A stretch of DNA of 64,000 nucleotides from Halopseudomonas maritima. GTDB taxonomy: Bacteria; Pseudomonadota; Gammaproteobacteria; Pseudomonadales; Pseudomonadaceae. Numbering within the stretch: the stretch's first letter is position 1; each line of letters starts with the position of its first letter. A program made the position numbers and the translations under genes. The stretch lies in contig NZ_CP079801.1 in assembly GCF_021545785.1 (NCBI RefSeq), forward strand, positions 2,294,001 through 2,358,000, given 5' to 3'. Below the pieces are notes generated by a model that saw only the letters and a list, made by a program, of their open reading frames with translations, was not told the origin of the DNA and ran no database searches. Shown one piece after another: positions 1-8,241 of this stretch.

Positions 1-1427
1 GCGAGCCCTTTGCGGGGCGCGCGGTCAACCTGCAGCTGCAGGGCGACGGCATGGTTGATCTGGCCGAGCAGCTAGCCGAGCTGACCCAGCTGCGTCTGTC
101 ACTGGCCGACATGCGTGCCACCGGTCAGCTCAAGATGAGCGATCTGAACAGTGAGCCGCAGCTGGCTGGCCGGCTGGATGTGGCCGCCTTCGACGCACGT
201 GACCTGCTGCGTGACCTGGGCCAGCCCTTGCCTGCGATGGCTGATCCGGGCGCGCTCTCGAGTGTGGCCCTGTCGGCCAACCTTAAGGGCAGCGCGAGCA
301 GCCTGATGCTCAACGACCTGCAGCTGGCGTTGGACGGCTTTGCCCTGCAGGGCTCGCTGGGCGTGGCTGATTTTGCGCGCCAGGCGCTGCGCTTCGATCT
401 GGCCGGCGACAACCTTAACCTGGACAACTACCTGCCGCCGCGCGAAGAGGGTGAGGGCGGCAGCGGCAGTGCCGGGTCAGGCGGTAGTCGCTCGCAAGCT
501 GCGCCAGAGCCCTGGAGTGATGAGGATGTGCTGCCGCTGGAGACCCTGGCGCGACTGGATGTGGATGGCAAGCTGACGCTTGAGCAGGTCACCCTGACCG
601 GGCAAACCATCAAACCGTTCACCATGGCGGCCAAGGCCCGTGATGGCGTGGTCAGGCTGACTCAGCTGGACGGCGGTATCTTCGGTGGCAGCTTCACCGC
701 CAGTGGCAGCATCGATACCCGCAAAACGCCGGTGGGCAGCGCCCTCAAGGCTCAGCTCAAGGGTGTCGACTCGGCCGCGGCGCAGCAGGCGTACGAGGTG
801 CCGCAGCAGGTCAGCGGCCTACTCGACATGAACCTTGACGTGACGACCGGCGGCAACAGCTTGCGCCGCTGGATGAACACGCTGAACGGCAGTGCTTCGT
901 TCAAGGTGGAGAACGGCGCTTTGCTGGGCGTGAATCTGGAGCAGCAGGTGTGCCGCGCCATTGCGCTGGCCAACCGCAAGTCGCTGAGTGCCGAGCACGG
1001 CAGTGAAAACACCGCATTCGAACAGCTCGATGGCAGCTTCAGCATTCGCAACGGCGTGGTTGGCAACAGCGACCTGATAGTCGATCTGCCCGGCCTGGCC
1101 GGCAAGGGCAGGGGGCAGATCAACCTGCCCGAGCAGCGCCTGGACTACCGCCTTGGTCTGCTGCTCGAAGGCGACCGCAGTGAAATGCCGGACGAAGCCT
1201 GTCAGGTAAATGAGCGCTATGCCGATATCGAGTGGCCCATCCGCTGTCAGGGTTATCTGCACAATGCCGGTAGCAGCTGCGGCGTGGATACCGAGGGCGT
1301 CGGCAAGATTGCCGCCAAGCTGGTAGGTAATGAAGTGCAGCGCAAACTGGAAGAGCGCATTGACGATTCGCTTGGCGACAAGGCACCGGAACTGCGTGAC
1401 GCCATCAAGGGGCTGTTTTCACGGTGA
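1..1427 (+). CDS. AsmA family protein, C-terminal part (5' end outside window)
   Basis: The reading frame is already open at base 3 and runs to a TGA at 1425-1427, so this is the C-terminal part of a longer gene. AsmA-family proteins are large envelope proteins with an N-terminal membrane anchor and a long beta-rich periplasmic domain; they are linked to outer membrane assembly and lipid transport. The visible part has the repeated pattern of short strands and 'GGxFxGxxxASGxID'-like turns of this family, a low-complexity Gly/Ser linker near bases 455-490, and a C-terminal helix rich in Lys, Glu and Arg. The stop overlaps the GTG start of mutY by four bases, so the two genes are translationally linked. 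In Pseudomonas an asmA homologue upstream of mutY is the usual arrangement. The family call is firm; the exact AsmA subtype is not resolved. Confidence 0.85.
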   Translation, partial: EPFAGRAVNLQLQGDGMVDLAEQLAELTQLRLSLADMRATGQLKMSDLNSEPQLAGRLDVAAFDARDLLRDLGQPLPAMADPGALSSVALSANLKGSASSLMLNDLQLALDGFALQGSLGVADFARQALRFDLAGDNLNLDNYLPPREEGEGGSGSAGSGGSRSQAAPEPWSDEDVLPLETLARLDVDGKLTLEQVTLTGQTIKPFTMAAKARDGVVRLTQLDGGIFGGSFTASGSIDTRKTPVGSALKAQLKGVDSAAAQQAYEVPQQVSGLLDMNLDVTTGGNSLRRWMNTLNGSASFKVENGALLGVNLEQQVCRAIALANRKSLSAEHGSENTAFEQLDGSFSIRNGVVGNSDLIVDLPGLAGKGRGQINLPEQRLDYRLGLLLEGDRSEMPDEACQVNERYADIEWPIRCQGYLHNAGSSCGVDTEGVGKIAAKLVGNEVQRKLEERIDDSLGDKAPELRDAIKGLFSR

Positions 1428-2488
1428 CCCCCGAGGTTTTTGCCCAGCGCGTGCTGGATTGGTATGACGGCCACGGCCGCAAGGATCTGCCGTGGCAGCA
1501 GGACATGACGCCCTATCGGGTGTGGGTGTCGGAAATCATGTTGCAGCAGACCCAGGTCGCTACGGTGATTCCGTATTACCAGCGTTTTATGGCCGAGCTG
1601 CCAACCGTTGAGGCGCTGGCGGCCGCCGAGGAAGATCAGGTGCTGCACCTGTGGACCGGCCTGGGTTATTACAGTCGGGCGCGCAACCTGCACAAGGCGG
1701 CTCGGCAGGTGGTCAGCCAGCATGGCGGCGAGTTTCCGCGCAGCGTTGACGGCCTGGCGGAACTGCCGGGTATCGGACGCTCTACCGCCGGCGCAGTCGC
1801 CTCGCTGAGCATGGGCATTCGCGCGCCAATTCTTGATGGCAACGTCAAGCGGGTGCTGGCGCGCTTCGCTGCGGTTGACGGTTGGCCCGGTGAAAAGCCG
1901 GTGCATGATCGTTTGTGGCGCATGGCGGAGCGCTTGACGCCCCAAAACCGGGTGGCGCACTACACCCAGGCCATGATGGATCTGGGGGCAACCCTGTGCA
2001 CGCGCAGCAAGCCGTCGTGCCTGTTGTGTCCGCTGGGTGACGGCTGCGAAGCGCGGCTGCTGGGTGAGCCGACCCGCTACCCAGGCGCAAAGCCCCGCAA
2101 GACGCTACCGGTGCGCAGCTGCGTCATGCCCCTGCTGGTCAATGGCGACGGCAGCGTGTGGTTGCAACGGCGCCCCTCCAGCGGGCTCTGGGGCGGGCTC
2201 TGGTGTCCGCCGCAGCTGGATGACGAAACGCAGCTCGCTGCGCTGCTCGACGGCTTGCAACTGGCGGTTCATCAGCGCCGCGACATGGCAGCGCTGCGCC
2301 ATACCTTCAGCCACTTTCACCTGGATATTCAGCCGCTGCTGCTGGAGGTCTCTGGCCCCGATGGCGTGGCTGAAAGCGGGCAGGTCTGGTATAACCTGCG
2401 GCAACCCGAACCACTGGGTCTGGCAGCGCCAGTGAAAAAGCTGCTGGGCCGGATCGAGCCGCTGTTGCAGGCGGCTCTGGAGGAGTAA
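1424..2488 (+). CDS. mutY: A/G-specific adenine DNA glycosylase MutY
   Basis: MutY removes adenine mispaired with 8-oxoguanine or guanine in the base excision repair GO system. The 354-residue product has Glu37 in VSEIMLQQTQV and Asp138 in ILDGNVKR, the same numbering as the catalytic residues of the E. coli enzyme. The helix-hairpin-helix reads LPGIGRSTAGAVA (residues 114-126). The 4Fe-4S ligands C192, C199, C202 and C208 keep the C-x6-C-x2-C-x5-C spacing. The C-terminal third (about 225-350) is the NUDIX-like 8-oxoG recognition domain. The start is GTG, overlapping the asmA stop as GTGA, which fits translational coupling. yggX follows four bases after the stop, the usual gammaproteobacterial mutY-yggX pairing. 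Confidence 0.98.
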   Translation: MTPEVFAQRVLDWYDGHGRKDLPWQQDMTPYRVWVSEIMLQQTQVATVIPYYQRFMAELPTVEALAAAEEDQVLHLWTGLGYYSRARNLHKAARQVVSQHGGEFPRSVDGLAELPGIGRSTAGAVASLSMGIRAPILDGNVKRVLARFAAVDGWPGEKPVHDRLWRMAERLTPQNRVAHYTQAMMDLGATLCTRSKPSCLLCPLGDGCEARLLGEPTRYPGAKPRKTLPVRSCVMPLLVNGDGSVWLQRRPSSGLWGGLWCPPQLDDETQLAALLDGLQLAVHQRRDMAALRHTFSHFHLDIQPLLLEVSGPDGVAESGQVWYNLRQPEPLGLAAPVKKLLGRIEPLLQAALEE

Positions 2489-2492
2489 GCCC

Positions 2493-2765
2493 ATGACGCG
2501 CATGGTGATGTGCCGCAAATACAAGCAAGAACTACCCGGGCTGGATCGCCCGCCGTATCCGGGCCCGAAAGGGCAGGAAGTCTTCAACGAAGTGTCGCGC
2601 AAGGCGTGGGACGAGTGGCAGAAGCACCAGACCATGCTGATCAACGAGCGCCGTCTGAACATGATGGACCCCGAGGATCGCCGCTTCATCCAGCAGGAAA
2701 TGGACAAGTTTCTGGCCGGTGAGGAATACGCTCAGGCGGATGGTTACGTCCCGCCCAGCGAGTGA
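2493..2765 (+). CDS. yggX: Probable Fe(2+)-trafficking protein YggX
   Basis: Small 90-residue cytosolic protein. YggX is linked to iron handling and protection of Fe-S clusters from oxidants, which suits its place behind the Fe-S enzyme MutY. The N-terminus MTRMVMCRKYKQELPGLDR, with the conserved Cys7, is the family hallmark. So are the PYPGPKGQ motif and the C-terminal helix ending near MDKFLAGE. An AGGAG ribosome site lies just upstream, inside the mutY end. Length and sequence are normal for the family. Confidence 0.96.
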   Translation: MTRMVMCRKYKQELPGLDRPPYPGPKGQEVFNEVSRKAWDEWQKHQTMLINERRLNMMDPEDRRFIQQEMDKFLAGEEYAQADGYVPPSE

Positions 2766-2811
2766 TTTATCGGTAAGCGGCTGAAAAAGTGGAAAATATT
2801 TTTCCGATCGC

Positions 2812-2840
2812 TTGACAGCTCGAGGCGCAATCTATTTAAT
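2812..2840 (+). promoter_or_regulatory. Sigma-70 promoter of tRNA-Phe
   Basis: A perfect -35 box TTGACA (2812-2817) is followed after 17 bases by TTTAAT (2835-2840). The mature tRNA begins 13 bases after the -10 box. A short GC-rich discriminator (GGCGCCC) follows, as is usual for stable RNA promoters. Confidence 0.85.
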
Positions 2841-2852
2841 GGCGCCCACGTT

Positions 2853-2928
2853 GCCCGGGTAGCTCAGTTGGTAGAGCAGGGGATTGAAAATCCCCGTGTC
2901 GGCGGTTCGATTCCGTCCCCGGGCACCA
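2853..2928 (+). tRNA. tRNA-Phe (anticodon GAA)
   Basis: 76-nt cloverleaf with encoded CCA. The acceptor stem is GCCCGGG pairing with CCCGGGC, the D arm contains AGCTCAGTTGGTAGAGC, and the T arm contains GGTTCGATTCC. The anticodon stem is GGGGA/TCCCC, and the loop TTGAAAA places GAA at 2886-2888. Confidence 0.98.
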
Positions 2929-2935
2929 CTCTTTG

Positions 2936-2968
2936 AAAAGCCCGCTGGCAACCCCAGCGGGCTTTTTT
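2936..2968 (+). terminator. Rho-independent terminator after tRNA-Phe
   Basis: An eight-base GC stem (2941-2948 with 2954-2961) has a 5-base loop. It is extended by AAAAG on the 5' side pairing with CTTTTT on the 3' side and ends in a run of six T. It starts eight bases after the CCA end of the tRNA. Confidence 0.92.
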
Positions 2969-3182
2969 GTTTCTGGTGAGTCGATACGTCTAGCGCAGGT
3001 GTTGGCAAGGGTTTTGCCTTGAAAACGGCCAGAATGACCGATCGCCTGATCTTGGTCATGATTGGCAGCTGTGCTAGCTTTGCCCTCACAGCGAACGGCG
3101 TGCACACCCGCGCGCTACCGGCTGCACCACAAGTGCGCCAACCCAAGACCTGATGGCCAAACAGCCAGGTGGATACTGATAC

Positions 3183-3950
3183 GTGACTTCGCCCGCTCTG
3201 GAAGTGCGCAACCTGCACAAACGTTACGGCGACCTTGAGGTACTCAAGGGCGTTGATCTGGTCGCCCGCGACGGCGACGTTATCTCCATTCTCGGATCTT
3301 CCGGGTCCGGCAAGAGCACGCTGCTGCGCTGCATCAATCTGCTGGAAACCCCCCACGACGGTCAGATTCTGGTGGCCGGTGAAGAGCTCAAGCTCAAGCG
3401 TGCCCGTCAGGGTGAGCTGGTCGCGGCCGACAATCGGCAGATCAACCGCCTGCGCGCCCGCGTGGGTTTTGTGTTCCAGAACTTTAACCTCTGGCCGCAC
3501 ATGAGCATCCTCGACAATATCATCGAGGCGCCGCGCCGCGTGCTGGGGCAATCCAAGGCCGAGGCGGTTGAGGCGGCCGAAGCCTTTCTGGAAAAGGTCG
3601 GCATCGCTGACAAGCGTCACTCCTTCCCCGCTCAGCTGTCCGGTGGTCAGCAGCAGCGCGCGGCCATTGCGCGTACGCTGGCGATGCAGCCGCGGGTGAT
3701 TCTGTTTGATGAGCCAACCTCTGCGCTGGATCCGGAAATGGTCCAGGAGGTGCTCAACGTGATTCGTACACTGGCTGACGAAGGCCGTACTATGCTGTTG
3801 GTTACCCACGAGTTGGGGTTTGCCCGGCAGGTGTCCAGTCAGGTGGTGTTTCTGCATCAGGGGCAGGTCGAGGAAATCGGCACCCCGGATCAAGTGTTCG
3901 ATAACCCGAGTTCCGAGCGCTGCCGACAGTTCATGTCTAGCCACAAATAA
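3183..3950 (+). CDS. Polar/basic amino acid ABC transporter, ATP-binding protein (HisP/AotP-like)
   Basis: The 255-residue ATPase energises import of amino acids of the Lys/Arg/Orn/His type. Walker A is GSSGSGKST (residues 38-46), the ABC signature LSGGQQQR (152-159), and Walker B VILFDEP (172-178) is followed by TSALDPE. The insertion around residues 66-90 and the HMSILDNIIEAP stretch are typical of the HisP/ArtP group. The start is a GTG at 3183; no strong Shine-Dalgarno is visible. It is the first gene of a four-gene operon with a binding protein and two permeases. The Pseudomonas aot operon normally ends with the ATPase, so this order differs; by content it is equivalent. Substrate is inferred from the binding protein. 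Confidence 0.92.
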   Translation: MTSPALEVRNLHKRYGDLEVLKGVDLVARDGDVISILGSSGSGKSTLLRCINLLETPHDGQILVAGEELKLKRARQGELVAADNRQINRLRARVGFVFQNFNLWPHMSILDNIIEAPRRVLGQSKAEAVEAAEAFLEKVGIADKRHSFPAQLSGGQQQRAAIARTLAMQPRVILFDEPTSALDPEMVQEVLNVIRTLADEGRTMLLVTHELGFARQVSSQVVFLHQGQVEEIGTPDQVFDNPSSERCRQFMSSHK

Positions 3951-3961
3951 GGAGTCGTACC

Positions 3962-4711
3962 ATGAATCAGTACAAGAAGATGTTGCTGGCGGCTGCCACC
4001 GCGTTGTTCGTGAGTGCACCCGCTGTAGCCGAAACGCTGCGCATTGGTACCGAAGGCGCCTACCCGCCCTTCAACCAGATTGATGCCAGCGGTGAAGTAG
4101 TCGGCTTTGACCTGGACATCGCCAAGGCGCTGTGCGCCGAAATGAAGGTCGAGTGCACTGTGGTCACCTCTGACTGGGACGGCATCATTCCGGCCCTGAA
4201 CAACAACAAATTCGACTTCCTGGTCGCCTCCATGTCGATCACCGACGAGCGCAAGCAGGCGGTGGACTTCACCGAGCCTTACTACACCAACAAACTGCAG
4301 TTTGTGGCGCCCAAGGGGGCTGACTTCAAAACCGACGAAGCCAGCCTGGACGGTAAGACTATCGGTGCCCAGCGCGCGACCATTGCCGGTCAGTGGCTGG
4401 AGGACAACCTGGGTGACGTGGTGGAAATTCGCCTGTACGACACCCAGGAAAATGCCTATCTGGACATGAGCGCAGGCCGCATCGACGGCGTGCTGGCCGA
4501 CAATTTTGTGCAGTACGAGTGGCTGCAGAGCGATGCCGGCGCAGACTTCGAGTTCAAGGGTGAGCCGGTATTCGACAACGACCAGATCGGTATTGCCGTG
4601 CGTAAGGATGACCCGTTGCGCGAGCGCTTGAATACCGCACTCAAGAGCATCGTTGAGAACGGTACCTACGAGACCATCAACGCCAAGTACTTCCCCTTCA
4701 GCATCTACTGA
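3962..4711 (+). CDS. Lysine/arginine/ornithine-type periplasmic binding protein
   Basis: A 249-residue family 3 extracellular solute-binding protein captures basic amino acids in the periplasm for the adjacent permease. A signal peptide ends after APAVA (residues 1-23). The mature part starts TLRIGTEGAYPPFN. It has the GFDLDIAKALC segment, a Cys pair (LCAEMKVEC) matching the conserved disulfide of LAO/ArgT proteins, and the signature FDFLVASMSITDERKQ. An AAGGAG site lies eight bases before the ATG, and the ATPase gene ends 11 bases upstream. Closest known types are ArgT, HisJ and AotJ; the exact substrate cannot be fixed from sequence alone. Confidence 0.93.
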   Translation: MNQYKKMLLAAATALFVSAPAVAETLRIGTEGAYPPFNQIDASGEVVGFDLDIAKALCAEMKVECTVVTSDWDGIIPALNNNKFDFLVASMSITDERKQAVDFTEPYYTNKLQFVAPKGADFKTDEASLDGKTIGAQRATIAGQWLEDNLGDVVEIRLYDTQENAYLDMSAGRIDGVLADNFVQYEWLQSDAGADFEFKGEPVFDNDQIGIAVRKDDPLRERLNTALKSIVENGTYETINAKYFPFSIY

Positions 4712-4753
4712 TAACCAGCCGGGCCCTGCGGGGTCCGGCCTGGATGTAACCCC

Positions 4754-5446
4754 ATGCCTGATCTTCACGGTTTTGGTCCAGCCCTGCTTGAAGGGACCTG
4801 GATGACCATTCGTTTGTCCCTGGCGGCGCTAGCGCTGGGGCTGCTGTTCGGCCTGCTGGGCGCTTCTGCCAAGGTCTCGGACAAGCGCGTGCCGCGCCTG
4901 CTGGGCGGCTTTTATACCTCGGTGGTGCGTGGCGTGCCCGAGACGGTCTGGGTACTGATGATGTACTTCGGCACCGTGTCGGCGATGAATGCCATCGGTG
5001 CCTGGTTTGGTAATCCGCGCTTATCGCTAAGCCCCTTTGTTGCCGGAACCCTGGCCTTGGCGCTGTGCTTTGGCGCCTATGCCACCGAAGTGTTTCGTGG
5101 TGCGCTGCTGGCCATTCCCAAGGGCCAGAAGGAGGCCGGGCAGGCGCTGGGCATGTCCAATCTGCGCATCTTCTGGCGCATCACGCTGCCGCAGCTCTGG
5201 CGCGTGGCGCTACCCGGATTGGGCAATCTCTACCTGATCATGCTCAAGGACACGGCGCTGGTGTCGCTGATTACCCTTGAGGAGATCATGCGCAAGGCGC
5301 AGACGGCCGCCAACGCAACCAAGGAGCCGTTCACCTTTTATCTGCTGGCCGCGCTGATCTACCTGTTCCTCACGGTCTTTATCATGGGTGCGCTGCACTG
5401 GTTTGAACGCCGCGCCAACCGCGGTTTTGTGAGGACTGAGCTATGA
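4754..5446 (+). CDS. Amino acid ABC transporter permease (HisQ/AotQ-like)
   Basis: The 230-residue inner membrane subunit has about five hydrophobic segments. The EAA loop for contact with the ATPase reads GQKEAGQALGMSNLRIFWRI. The N-terminal LLEGTWMTIRLSLAAL start is typical of the HisQ branch. It forms a heterodimer with the next gene product. Its stop overlaps the following ATG by four bases (ATGA), so translation is coupled. Confidence 0.93.
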   Translation: MPDLHGFGPALLEGTWMTIRLSLAALALGLLFGLLGASAKVSDKRVPRLLGGFYTSVVRGVPETVWVLMMYFGTVSAMNAIGAWFGNPRLSLSPFVAGTLALALCFGAYATEVFRGALLAIPKGQKEAGQALGMSNLRIFWRITLPQLWRVALPGLGNLYLIMLKDTALVSLITLEEIMRKAQTAANATKEPFTFYLLAALIYLFLTVFIMGALHWFERRANRGFVRTEL

Positions 5447-6147
5447 CCTGGGCTGAACGCTGGGCAACCATCGAGCGCTTTTTGCCGCAGCTGTGGGACG
5501 GCACCCTGGTCACCCTGCAGTTGGTCGGGCTGGCGGTACTCATTGGCCTGTTCTTTGCCATTCCGCTGGGGCTGGCACGGGCATCGCGGCACTGGTACAT
5601 CCGTGCGCTGCCGTACAGTTATATCTTCTTCTTTCGCGGCACACCGCTGCTGCTGCAGTTGTTTCTGGTCTACTACGGCATCTCCCAGTTCGAGGTGGTG
5701 CGCAAAAGCTTCCTCTGGCCCTATCTGCGCGAGCCCTACTGGTGTGCGCTGATTACTATGACCATGCATACCTCGGCCTATATCGCCGAGATCCTGCGTG
5801 GCGCCATTCAGGCCGTGCCGCCGGGTGAAGTGGAAGCGGCCCGCGCCCTGGGCATGTCACGACGCCAGGCACTGCAATACATCATCCTGCCGCGCGCCAT
5901 TCGCATCGGCTTGCCGGCCTACGGCAACGAGGTGATCCTCATGCTCAAGGCCAGCGCCGTGGTGTACACCATCACCATGATGGACATCATGGGGGTAATC
6001 CGCACCATCAACTCGCGCACCTATCAGTACGAGTTGTTCTTCCTGGTGGCGGGTGTCATGTATCTGATCATCACCCTGGTGTTCACCCAGTTGTTCCGTC
6101 TGGTGGAGCGTTGGCTCAAGGTGGACGCTGGCCGCCAGCAGCGCTGA
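5443..6147 (+). CDS. Amino acid ABC transporter permease (HisM/AotM-like)
   Basis: The 234-residue membrane subunit is the partner of the HisQ-like permease. It has FFRGTPLLLQLFLVYYG near residue 65, the classical HisM signature. The EAA loop is PPGEVEAARALGMSRRQALQ, and the C-terminal half carries LMLKASAVVYTITMMDIMG. It is the last transporter gene of the operon. The methyltransferase gene starts nine bases after its stop, so it may be co-transcribed. Confidence 0.93.
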   Translation: MTWAERWATIERFLPQLWDGTLVTLQLVGLAVLIGLFFAIPLGLARASRHWYIRALPYSYIFFFRGTPLLLQLFLVYYGISQFEVVRKSFLWPYLREPYWCALITMTMHTSAYIAEILRGAIQAVPPGEVEAARALGMSRRQALQYIILPRAIRIGLPAYGNEVILMLKASAVVYTITMMDIMGVIRTINSRTYQYELFFLVAGVMYLIITLVFTQLFRLVERWLKVDAGRQQR

Positions 6148-6156
6148 CAGCACCCG

Positions 6157-7362
6157 GTGGAGCTGCTGGAGCGGTTCAACCTGCTGACCGACTGGCTGCA
6201 GCGTCACCAGGTGCTGTGGCGTCAACGCCCCTTCACCCAGCTGCAGCTGTCCTGGGAGCAGGACTGGCCAGCACTGGCACAGTGGCTGCGCCAGCGCAGC
6301 CTGGCCGATGCTGAAGCGGCCCAACTGCAACCCGCACTGCTGACCGATGCCCCCGCACCTTTTGGTGAGCTGGCAGCCGAGGCGCGCGCGCTGTGCAGCC
6401 TGCCGCGCTGGCACGGCGACCTTGCGCAGCCGCTGCCTGAGCTGCTGCACCGGCATATGCCGGGGCGCAAATGGCAGCAGATCACCCGCTTTAGTGCAGT
6501 GACCACTGCCCGTAGTCCGGCCACGCCCCAGCGCTGGGTGGACTGGTGCGCCGGCAAGGGGCATCTGGGCCGCTTGCTGGCCTGGCACAGCCAATGTCCG
6601 GTGTGCTGCCTGGAGTGGGATGCCGCGCTGTGTGATGCGGGGCAGCAGCTCAGCCAGCAACTGCAGCTGCCGGTGCAGCATCTGAGGGCAGATGTCATGC
6701 AGCTGTCTGCGGCGCAGCTGCAACCGCAGGACGCGGCAGTTGCCTTGCATGCCTGCGGCGATCTGCATCGGCAACTGATCGAGCAGGTAGTGGCTGTCGG
6801 TTGTGCACAGCTGGCGCTGTCGCCTTGTTGCTACAACCGAATCAGCGCACCGCAGCACCAGCCTTTATCGAATGCCGGCAGGCAAGCCGGGCTGCAGCTC
6901 AGCCGTGATGAACTCGGCCTGCCGTTGCAGCAGACCGCCACCGCCGGCGCACGCGAGCGCCGCCGGCGCGACCGCTCCATGGCCTGGCGCCTGGCCTGTG
7001 ACCTCTGGCAGCGTGAAGCGCGTGCTGTAGATGCCTACCTGCCCACGCCCTCTAAGCCCCCGGGGCCGCCACCGGAAAACCTGCAGCAATTCTGCCAAGC
7101 GGTTGCCAATCACCACCAGTTGACGCTACCGGCGCCACCCCGTTGGGACGCACTGGAGCAGCGCGGCTGGCAGCGGCTGGCCGAGGTGCGCAACCTGGAG
7201 CTGGTAGCCGGCCTGTTCCGTCGCCCGCTGGAGCTGTGGCTGGTCATTGAGCGCGCACTGTATCTACAGGAGGCCGGCTACAGCGTCAGCCTTGGCGAGT
7301 TCTGCGAAGCGGAACTGACCCCGCGCAACCTGCTGCTACTGGCTATAGGAAGCACTGATTAA
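6157..7362 (+). CDS. Class I SAM-dependent methyltransferase (Methyltransf_32-like), function unassigned
   Basis: 401 residues from a GTG start. The SAM-binding motif I reads WVDWCAGKGHLGR (residues 127-139), followed by an acidic residue after strand 2 (CLEWDAAL). Then come HACGDLH (198-204) and SPCCY (222-226). The paired 'HACGDL ... CCY' motifs are characteristic of the Methyltransf_32 group, which includes GSTCD-like and RNA-modification candidate proteins. The substrate is unknown. The last three codons and the stop (GSTD-stop) lie inside a MITE-like insertion that starts right after codon Ile at 7345-7347. Without it the frame would end HNN-stop. The family assignment is good; the role is open. 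Confidence 0.85.
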   Translation: MELLERFNLLTDWLQRHQVLWRQRPFTQLQLSWEQDWPALAQWLRQRSLADAEAAQLQPALLTDAPAPFGELAAEARALCSLPRWHGDLAQPLPELLHRHMPGRKWQQITRFSAVTTARSPATPQRWVDWCAGKGHLGRLLAWHSQCPVCCLEWDAALCDAGQQLSQQLQLPVQHLRADVMQLSAAQLQPQDAAVALHACGDLHRQLIEQVVAVGCAQLALSPCCYNRISAPQHQPLSNAGRQAGLQLSRDELGLPLQQTATAGARERRRRDRSMAWRLACDLWQREARAVDAYLPTPSKPPGPPPENLQQFCQAVANHHQLTLPAPPRWDALEQRGWQRLAEVRNLELVAGLFRRPLELWLVIERALYLQEAGYSVSLGEFCEAELTPRNLLLLAIGSTD

Positions 7363-7613
7363 TTCCGCATGCTCTCTGGCATTCGGGCGGGGCTGCAATC
7401 AAGGCGTGGTTTCGAAGGCATGTCGGGACCTGTCGAGAAATCACAACGTAGAGTGCGGCCCCGCCTGAACGCCCCGCAGGGCGGGCGCTCAAGCGTGAAT
7501 CTGCCGCGTTGCGCTGCTTGCCAATAGAACCACTATTGGCTGCACATCGCGCCTTGCATCTACACGCTTGAGCACTCGCAGAGAGCGTGTGGAATTGATC
7601 AGTGCTTCCTATA
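7344..7613. mobile_element. MITE-like element (262 bp) with 30-bp terminal inverted repeats, flanked by TATA
   Basis: The ends 7348-7377 and 7580-7609 are inverted repeats matching at 27 of 30 positions, starting GGAAGCACTGAT. Outside both ends lies TATA (7344-7347 and 7610-7613), a likely 4-bp target duplication; because TATA is its own complement, it also extends the apparent repeat. The interior has no credible coding frame. It folds into a nested hairpin: GCTCAAGCGTG (7489-7499) pairs with the CACGCTTGAGC block ending near 7574, and a perfect inner stem CCAATAG/CTATTGG surrounds AACCA. The GGAAG ends resemble those of IS5-type elements. No transposase is present, so it would need one supplied from elsewhere. 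It overlaps the end of the methyltransferase gene. Confidence 0.75.
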
Positions 7614-7638
7614 CACAACAACTGACAGTTATTCACCA

Positions 7639-7713
7639 GTCTGTGTACCGCTTGCGCACAGGGTTATCCACAGCGTGATCCGACCTGTGGTTATCCACGC
7701 CTTCTGTGCATAA
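7639..7713. other. Cluster of DnaA-box-like sequences
   Basis: A perfect DnaA box TTATCCACA lies at 7664-7672, TTATCCACG at 7691-7699, and TGTGCATAA (a TTATGCACA box on the minus strand) at 7705-7713. A weaker TTATTCACC is at 7639-7647. This is three good boxes in 50 bases, in a stretch with no gene. No dnaA, dnaN or rpmH is nearby and no AT-rich unwinding region is seen, so this is not the chromosomal origin. It could titrate DnaA (datA-like) or be remnant DNA. From 7714 to 7927 I see nothing else. Confidence 0.5.
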
Positions 7714-7927
7714 CTGTGTTGATGACACTGGAGTAACCTTGCCAAAGCCAGATTTGGCGCGGCCTTGCGGCTGTAGGCTAAATGTTGATCAGTTTTCATC
7801 TTTGTGTAAAAACAACAGCTTGCGAGCACTATGTAAGGCGTCGGTAGAAAAGTCATGCACAAGTGCGATAGCCCTGTCAGGGGATAAAATCACCTGCGAA
7901 AAAGCGGCCGCCAACGGCGTCGATCTC

Positions 7928-7955
7928 TTTACACAGAAATCTGGCGATATATAAT
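7928..7955 (+). promoter_or_regulatory. Sigma-70 promoter of tRNA-Thr
   Basis: TTTACA (7928-7933) and a consensus TATAAT (7950-7955) are separated by 16 bases. The tRNA starts nine bases after the -10 box. Confidence 0.8.
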
Positions 7956-7964
7956 GCACCCCGC

Positions 7965-8040
<76 letters not shown>

Positions 8041-8047
8041 TACAAAA

Positions 8048-8079
8048 CAAAGGCTTGCAATAATGCAGGCTTTTTTTTT
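8048..8079 (+). terminator. Rho-independent terminator after tRNA-Thr
   Basis: A stem AAAGGCTTGCA/TGCAGGCTTTT containing two G-U pairs and a short loop is followed by nine T. It begins about ten bases after the tRNA. Downstream (8080-8241) lie two small dyads, TACGCG-CTG-CGCGTA and ATAGCC/GGCTAT, and a doubled CGTACAAAT, with no gene. Confidence 0.8.
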
Positions 8080-8241
8080 ACGCGCTGCGCGTACAAATAC
8101 ACGTACAAATGGCAGTGTTGAGCTATAGCCGCTCAATGGCTATATTTAGGGTGCTCACTGTTACGGTGGTCGGCGAGAAAGGAACGAAGCCGGGCTCTTG
8201 GAATCTGACAGTGGTGTTGCTTCTTCATTGGAGTCATATGG

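Noticed and set aside
2832..4019. 395-codon minus-strand frame spanning tRNA-Phe and the ABC ATPase gene
   Set aside because: It runs through a tRNA and its terminator and opposite a clear ABC ATPase; no domain is visible.
7639..7713. Chromosomal origin of replication
   Set aside because: DnaA boxes are present, but there is no dnaA, dnaN or rpmH nearby and no AT-rich unwinding region, so only a DnaA-box cluster is reported.
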